Shown here one piece after another: positions 57,636 to 64,000 of a DNA stretch of 64,000 bases. The translations under genes and the position numbers were made by a program. Location of the stretch: NCBI GenBank assembly GCA_020736575.1, contig JAGPYM010000018.1, positions 124,001 to 188,000 of the forward strand, read 5' to 3'. Each line of letters begins with the position of its first letter. Position 1 is the first letter of the stretch. The notes beneath the pieces were generated by a model. That model had not been told where the DNA came from. It saw only the letters and a program-made list of their open reading frames with translations, and did no database searches. Source of the stretch: Thelonectria olida. Taxonomy: Eukaryota > Ascomycota > Sordariomycetes > Hypocreales > Nectriaceae.

Positions 57636-60244
57636 CTACGCAGCCAAGGCCTCCTGAACGAGTCCCTCAATCTCTGCAACAGTCTCACGAGTCGTCTTCT
57701 GTCCAGCCATGATATAAAACACGTTGCCGAGCACACGAGCATGCACGTTCCACTGACCCTCAGCATCGCCCTTGCGCAAGTGAGCCTGGAGCGCCAGCGC
57801 GGCGGTGCTCTTGTATCCCACGCCATCATCGCTGCGCAACGTAATGGCGAGAACACTACCCAGCGCCCAAACACCGCTTACCCGGGCGCTGTTGCGAGAC
57901 ACGCCATCGATGAACGAGTGCGACCAGACGGACCACGCGCCGTAGTTGTTCCCGTGCGTCGAAAGGTCGCTCTTCGAGACCCAGCCATCACTCTTGAAGG
58001 CGTCCCAGTCGCCGTTCTTTTCCATGTCTGTCATCTCACGCAGAGACTCGAGCGCGACTTGACATCCCACCGGATGCGCCGTGTAACTGTGTCCGTGCAA
58101 CAGAGCATCGCTCTTATCCTCGCTGGCAAACGCCTCAAACACGCTCTCAGAGGCCATAGTTGCGCATAGCGGGACTAGACCGCCAGTGAGGAGCTTCGCG
58201 TGGACAGAAACGTCGGGGTGGACGCCTAGGAAGGAAGATGGCGTATAGCGGCCGAGGCGGTACAGGCCGGTGAAGACTTCGTCAAAGACGACGGGGAGGC
58301 CTGACCAGGCGGTTTCAGTGGTGGGCGACGCTGGGCTTGAGGATGTGCTGAACAAGTGAGGAGAGCGGCGAACGACGTTAACAAGGGTTCGTTGGAAGAG
58401 AGGATCCCTATACATGTGAGATTGATTAAGATTCAGCAAGGGGATTACAGAAGAACTTACACGAGGAGCATGCCGCCAGCACCGAGGACGATGGGCTCCA
58501 TCATCAAAGCACCAAACTTGCGCCCTTGTTTCTGGAGTTTCGCAAGAGTCTCTTCGATGTAGCTCTCGTACTTGCGGCACGTCGCATCCTGTTCCCTCGT
58601 CGTCACGTCAAACACATCAGTCAAGGACATGAAAGCCCCTCCATCACCAAGATGCGACTTCAAGTCGGCCGGAACATCGACAACCCACTTGCCCTCGACG
58701 CAGTTCACAGTGGGATAGTCGAACCAGAAGCCCTTGCCCTCGTACCACTCGATCTTTTCGTTATACGTGCAAGGCTCCGCGCAGTCCATTGCTCCGATGG
58801 TGTCGCCGTGGTAGCTACCCTTGAGTCCGAGGATGCCCAGATTCGTGTCTGGGCCCCAACCGTAGCGTATGCGCGCTGCACGAAGGGCCATCTTGATGGC
58901 GACTTCGCAGCCGGTGCTGCCGTTGTCGGAGATGAATACACGGGTGGCTCGTGGGTTTTCCATGTCCCGGAGAAGACTCTCGACAAGGGCGAGAGCGGGT
59001 TCGTTGACGGATTCGGCGAACATGACATGGCCGTAGCGACCGGCAGCGTATGCGGCCGCGAGAGTGAGCTTAGGGTTGGCGTGGCCGAGGCCTTGAGTCC
59101 ACCAGGAGGCAGAGCCGTCAAACGAGGGCTGGAGGAGACCAGAATCAGAAGATGAGGACTGGGCAGTTTGGGGCTTGAAGGTCTGGAAATGATCGCCATA
59201 TGCGGAATCGATGGCCGTGATTTTGTCAGGAGTGAGGAGACTGTGTTGAGTGAAGGGATACCAGATGTGTTGATAAGCCTTTGTGCCCATTTCCTCGAGG
59301 CGAGAGATTCGAGATTGATGTCGTTTGTCCAAGTGAAGGAGGAGACTCTGGATTGAGCCATGTTCACTCATCGCACGGTAGTACTTGCTCATGTTGTCTC
59401 TGTCTGATGCTTGGCTCTCATGTCTTTGAGGCGGCTGCGCTACAGTTCCCACGGGGACACCATGCTTGTCTGCAAAGTATTCAACCAAGTAGCGATAATT
59501 CTCGTAGACTTCATCTCGGAACAGCAGCACGCTCTCCACGTCGTATCCGCGCAGTCGCAGGGACTCGAAGGCCGAGATTGTTTGAGAAATGCCTCCAAGC
59601 TTAGAGTCTCCGACGAGGACCACGGGCATACGCAGAGGAGCGTAGAGGTCAGCTTGGGTGGTTCCTGAAGGACCGGGGGAGTGGACGCCGCCTGCTGTCT
59701 CGAGGAACAGCCATCCAGGGCCTTGGTTGGCGCGTTTGGAGATGTGATGATTGATTTTTGCTAGAAGTTCGTGGTCTGTTGGAGTAGGCTTGAGGGGGAC
59801 GGTCAGATTCCTATCTGACAGTTGAGTGAGTGGGTGGTGTACCTTGCTTGAGACGGCTGCCGCCGAATGAGGGCTGGCAGGGATTTCATATTGAAACAAA
59901 GTTTCGGGACTGACGCCGGGGGCATATGTTTCAATGTGTCTAGGTTGTTCATGTTGTTAATGATGGCCGGGAGGAAGAGACAGGGATGTGACATCTGCAT
60001 CTCATTAGCGTTGAGGTCATATAGATCTGGGTATTTGGGAATGAGAGAACATACACCTATCGTCAGCCTCGTCCTGTGGGCCGGTAGACACAGGCTTCAG
60101 GTATGAGACGTGCTCATTCTTCCAATTCTTGGAAGCTGAGTTGCACAGGACCGTAGTCAAGATGGTCTTCCCAACCTCTGTGTTGGCGCCGTAGACTTGG
60201 TGAGCACGGAGGGCACGCCATAGTTGAGCGCCCACGGGGGCCAT
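57636..60244 (-). CDS. bioDA: Bifunctional dethiobiotin synthetase / DAPA aminotransferase (BioD-BioA)
   Basis: Three exons on the minus strand (60057-60244, 58461-59939, 57636-58407) give 812 residues. The BioD part has its P-loop GANTEVGKT at 19-27, KPVSTGPQDEADD, GPGWLFLETAGGVHSPGPSG and VVLVGDSKLGGIS. The PLP-dependent BioA part starts at YQHIWYPFTQH and contains the WWTQGLGH, ISDNGSTGCEVAIKMALR, GSYHGDTIGAMD, VVFDEVFTGLYRLGR and HAKLLTGGLVPL segments, the last holding the PLP lysine. It makes DAPA from KAPA and then dethiobiotin, two successive biotin steps on one chain. The ATG at 60244 is the first in frame. It is divergent from bioF. Confidence 0.95.
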
Positions 60245-60952
60245 GTCGAAGAGTGAGGATTGTCCAGAGAATTCAATTGGAGACGGGACCAATTGATTCA
60301 CTCATGGAACAAAGGGGAATATCGAGATGATGAAATTGTTGAGAGATGCAGATGAATGGAAATGTTGAATGGGGAAAGCGTCGGCCTGGATCGGCAGTGC
60401 ACGGAGAAGTGCCGAGCCTGAGAAGGAAGGTGTCGAGGTTAATGGAATCAGCGTCAGAACATGGAAGTCACGGTCCGGTACGAGTTTCTGCTTGTGACTC
60501 GCTTGTATGCAGTACTGGATTAAAATGCAGTAATGAGTTGAGATCGGATCACCAGTCAGACTCAATTGACTCTCAATTGATCGATGCTGAAATGTCTCAT
60601 CCCATGTTCCCCCTCACTCACCATTTCACCAACCCCCGCAGTCCATCTCTAACTAGCGCGCCAGCCCACCAACACCAGGACAGCTTCAGGAACGAACAAG
60701 ACGACAGAGAATTGAATTGGTAGCCGCCCGGGCCGAACGGGTTGGTCGGTCCGCTCACCTTCAGGGGCTCGAGCCAACGAGAATTGGTTGAATTGGCCCT
60801 GAAAATCTACGTTAGCCAGATCGATTGACATGTGCATCAATCCCCTCCATCTGGTCGATCTCTCTTCTACTATTCCTTCGGCTGAACGGATGGATCTTCA
60901 AAAACTCCAAACAACCTCTGCATCCCACCATCATGATCAGCTGACATCCAAC
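60245..60952. promoter_or_regulatory. Shared divergent promoter of bioDA and bioF
   Basis: About 0.7 kb; bioF may start earlier, at 60830 or 60890. No gene is present. A single GTCGGTCCG near 60743 matches most of the maltose-promoter palindrome but lacks its right end and is probably chance. Confidence 0.5.
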
Positions 60953-62365
60953 ATGACCGACCTGGAAAAAACATTCCAGTCCCTCCTCGCCCGTCGAGAG
61001 TCCCGCTCCCAGCTCCGACGCCTCACCACTGTCCCCCCGGGCATGGTGGATTTCTCCTCCAATTCCTACCTCTCACTGGCCAGCAACCTGCACCTTCAGC
61101 GCGCATATCTGGAGCTGATGCAGTCTCGCATTCAACACGCCTCTGCTTCTTCCTCCTCCATACTCGGCTCAGGTGGTTCGCGTCTCCTCGACGGCAACTC
61201 GCCATTTGCAGAATCGCTCGAGCGCGATATTGCCGCCTTTCACGGGGCCCCAGCTGGCCTCCTCTTCAACTCGGGCTTTGATGCCAATGTCGGCTTGTTC
61301 AGCTGCGTTCCTCAGTCAGGAGATGTCATTGTCTACGACGAGCTCATTCACGCCAGCGTTCATGATGGCATGAGACAAAGTCGCGCAAAAAAGAGGCTGC
61401 CATTTCGGCACAACACAGTCGTAAGCGATGCAGGTCAAATCGCTGAAGGCCCCAATGGCCTGGATGCCATCCTTCGAGACCTAAAGGCCGGCGACTCTGG
61501 CAGTGATATTGTTGAGGGAAAAAAGAACGTCTTCATCGCCGTCGAAGGAGTGTACAGCATGGATGGAGACGTCGCGCCGCTTCGAGAAATCGTCGACTGT
61601 GTAAAACGACAACTCCCAAAAGGCAACGGATACATCATTGTCGATGAAGCGCACTCAACAGCCATCTTCGGGAACCAAGGCCGTGGACTCGTTTGTGAGC
61701 TAGGACTTGAAGACAGCATCTTTGCTCGCGTTCATACCTTTGGCAAAGCCATGAGCTGCTCTGGGGGTAGGTTGGCCACATCATCCCTTTCAAAGGCTCA
61801 CTCTTGACTAACCATCTCCTTAGCCATTGTTCTCTCATCTCACACCACTCGATCCTATCTCATCAACTACGCCCGCACTCTCATCTACACGACCGCAATG
61901 GCCCTCCCCTCACTCGCCAGCATCAAAGTCACATACGACTTTCTCATGGCCAACGGCGCAGAGGCGCTCACCCACAACCTGCAGCGTCTGATGAGCCACA
62001 CGCACAGCCTGCTCCAATCCTTGGTCGATCGCTACCAGCCCGCGACGGAGCTTCTGTGCGTGAACCAGGCCCCCCCAAAGTCGCCCATCATTCCACTTCT
62101 GACGTCGCACCCTCGAAGTTTGGCACAGCATTGCCAGCAGAGAAACTTCATGGTACGGCCGATCGTGGCTCCGACGGTGCCGGTGGGGAGCGAGAGAGTA
62201 AGGATCTGCTTACATGCTGGAAACACAATTGAAGAGGTCGAGGCTTTGACGAGGGCTGTTGAGGAGTGGTTGCAAGTGAGGATGCAACAGGAGGCAGCAG
62301 AGGATTGCGTAGACGCGGTGAATGAGCGAAATGCCCAATCGCCACTAGGAAAAGCTAGGTTATAG
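60953..62365 (+). CDS. bioF: 8-amino-7-oxononanoate (KAPA) synthase, BioF type
   Basis: Exons 60953-61766 and 61824-62365 give 451 residues. It is an alpha-oxoamine synthase that condenses alanine with pimeloyl-CoA using PLP. Seen in order: FSSNSYLSLASN, GSGGSRLLDGN, FNSGFDANVGL, DELIHASVHDGMRQS, VEGVYSMDGDVAPL, VDEAHSTAIFGNQGRGL and HTFGKAMSCSGG with the PLP lysine. The chain ends in ARL, which fits the PTS1 consensus. KAPA synthase of Aspergillus is reported to be peroxisomal, so import is plausible. In-frame ATGs at 60830 and 60890 would add 41 or 21 residues without known features; the chosen ATG starts at the conserved LEKTFQSLLARRE. Confidence 0.93.
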
Positions 62366-64000
62366 ACTCTGTGTTGCCTGTGTTCCGTTGTCTCAGGAAT
62401 GAGGGGCGACATGAAGGCCCGAGGCGAATTGAGGTCCTAAGTGTGGTTACATGTGTGCTGTAAGACTGTTTCAACATCAACGCCTGGATAAACTAGAATC
62501 GAAAAGTTCCATTGGATTGAAGCATGTGGCTTATCGACCCTAATGCGTAAGACATTTCAAAAGTTTAGAGAGTTACAATCTGAGTATGATGTAAAAATCC
62601 ACTCCGACATGAGTGTAGGGTAAATAGATCACCAAGTTTGACGCCTCATGCAGCAGCGAACCGATCTATGGATACCTCCATGCACTCGTTCACATCAGGA
62701 TATCGCGCACGTGCTCACGTTTGATGCTGAGTTCCCCTCCGATTCATTGGCCACGGAGGTAACCCGAATAAAGGTAAAGAGAGGTTGTCTCTGGAGATGC
62801 CCCACGGCACTATCTTGACTCTGCAGTAGGAGGCTGTTGGGGAGGGCAAAAAAAGAAAATTTTCGGAGCCAAGCTGCCAGAGTGCAGACTAGTTTGCTTG
62901 CCTGGCCACCATCCCCGTGTTGGCAATCGAGCACGTGGGCAGCTTTGCTGCTTTTTCTCTGCTCTGCGAAAACAAACAATGCGTGGATGAAAGAAGGCCT
63001 GGACTAGCAATGCATCAAGTGCCTCGGTCACGGATCAAGACTAGCTGCAAAAATGGTGCATGGTCGCTGCACAGGTTGGCAAGCCATTCACTTGCCTTGT
63101 CTGATTGAGGGTTGAGTTGACATGGCAAACACCAAGACGCGGAGACATTGCTTGAACATGCCATCTCGAGACAGTCAAGTTGGACTACAAAATGAGGCGA
63201 GGAATTGCACCAAGATGGTACTTATGTACGGCACGTTGTGAAGAGGCCGCATAAGCGCACGCAGAGTTGGACATTTTATTACCGGCCAAACCCATGGCAA
63301 GCCAACGAGCCTAGCATCTTAGCGATCGCCTTGTCCGCCTTGGCAAGTGAAGGGATTGCAGCAAAGTGGTGTGTGTCTTGCAGCCTTGGCGATCTCTTGT
63401 CGCCTTGTCTGGCACACTTGGCGATCCCGAGGGGAGGGATCGCCTTATTCTCCTTGCCAAGGAAGTGGACGACGTTTGATGGAAGGGAATATCTCGTGTT
63501 CTTATAAATGGCGAACGGAAATTGCATCTTTGAAAGAAAAAGAGGAATCTCGGTCGCGATCCCCTCGGTCAGACCACATTGCCTCTCTGCCTTCTCAGCT
63601 CCCCATAAGCCATTACTCACGGCTTCGGTGAATGCGACCGGACTCGCCGTGTAACATATTTGATGATTTCAGGACCCAGCAGAAAAGGGTCATGGCTTGG
63701 GACAATGCTTCTTCGCGAGACGCGCACGAACGACTTCATTCGGTCAATTGCCTGCTTGCCCCAGGTGCACGTGTGTTCTTCAAAGGCCATATAGATGTTC
63801 CCCAGGACGCACGTGGGGGGCCATGGCCAGATTTCTTCCAGCGGGGGGATCTTTGCGAAGTGGAATTTTAATGGGGGAGTGGACATCATCTTTGTCAAAC
63901 GAACCTTTTTTCCAAGGTTATTCCGAGCATAATGCATTTCGAGTTGAAGAGGAACAGCGGCGAGACGCACCGAAGGAGTAAAAAGGTCGACCGAAGAGAG
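62366..64000. other. Intergenic at the window end
   Basis: 1.6 kb without a convincing gene. Open frames of up to 113 codons have no protein-like pattern. A small group of inverted and direct repeats lies at 63322-63462. Confidence 0.5.
63322..63462. repeat. Nested inverted and direct repeats
   Basis: CCTTGGCAAG (63338-63347) is mirrored by CTTGCCAAGG (63453-63462). Inside, GGCGATCCC (63420-63428) pairs with GGGATCGCC (63436-63444) around a 7-nt loop. GATCGCCTT occurs directly at 63324 and 63438, and GCGATCGC at 63322 is itself a palindrome. The role is unknown. Confidence 0.55.

Overview
The window looks like nuclear DNA of a filamentous ascomycete, most likely a Sordariomycete. Most genes carry short GT-AG introns (about 48-160 nt, mostly 50-70) with CTAAC-type branch points. 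It holds Zn2Cys6 regulators, an OPT transporter, fungal wall and plant-polymer glycosidases, Rho3, Cwc25 and a fused BioD-BioA. I cannot name the species. I support 23 protein genes plus one doubtful coding remnant, and see no tRNA, rRNA, transposon or CRISPR array. Start codons were moved to the first sensible ATG wherever an open frame began at GTG or TTG, and spliced models were built by hand from splice signals and frame continuity.

Layout. (i) 0.6-8 kb: a maltose-utilisation cluster, with an alpha-glucoside permease (minus), a GH13 maltase (plus) and a Zn2Cys6 regulator. The shared promoter holds four copies of a GTCGGTCCGAC palindrome. (ii) 8.9-16 kb: a small secreted cysteine-rich protein, a second Zn2Cys6 regulator and an oligopeptide transporter. 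(iii) 16.3-30.4 kb: two anion:cation-symporter (Dal5-type) permeases. Each is divergent from a glycosidase that acts on uronic-acid linkages, one GH105 and one GH115; a DHA1-type exporter lies between the pairs. (iv) 31-40 kb: an F-box-like protein, a small unknown protein and a type II membrane GH3 beta-glucosidase, with about 2.5 kb of gene-free DNA. (v) 40-57.5 kb: mostly housekeeping genes, namely mitoribosomal uS14 (MRP2), splicing factor Cwc25, GTPase Rho3, a repeat/coiled-coil protein, a GH16 wall transglycosidase and two uncharacterised proteins. (vi) 57.6-62.4 kb: a divergent biotin pair, bioDA and bioF; BioF ends in ARL, a possible peroxisomal signal.

How the genes work together. 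The most striking pattern is three transporter-hydrolase pairs in the same arrangement (permease minus, hydrolase plus): maltose permease/maltase, ACS permease/GH105 and ACS permease/GH115. All three hydrolases lack a visible signal peptide, and the shared promoters contain clusters matching the CreA/Cre1 consensus. I infer 'import the oligosaccharide, then cut it inside' modules under carbon-catabolite control. For the two uronide pairs this would be a little-described route in fungi. The substrates of the two ACS permeases are not shown by the sequence.
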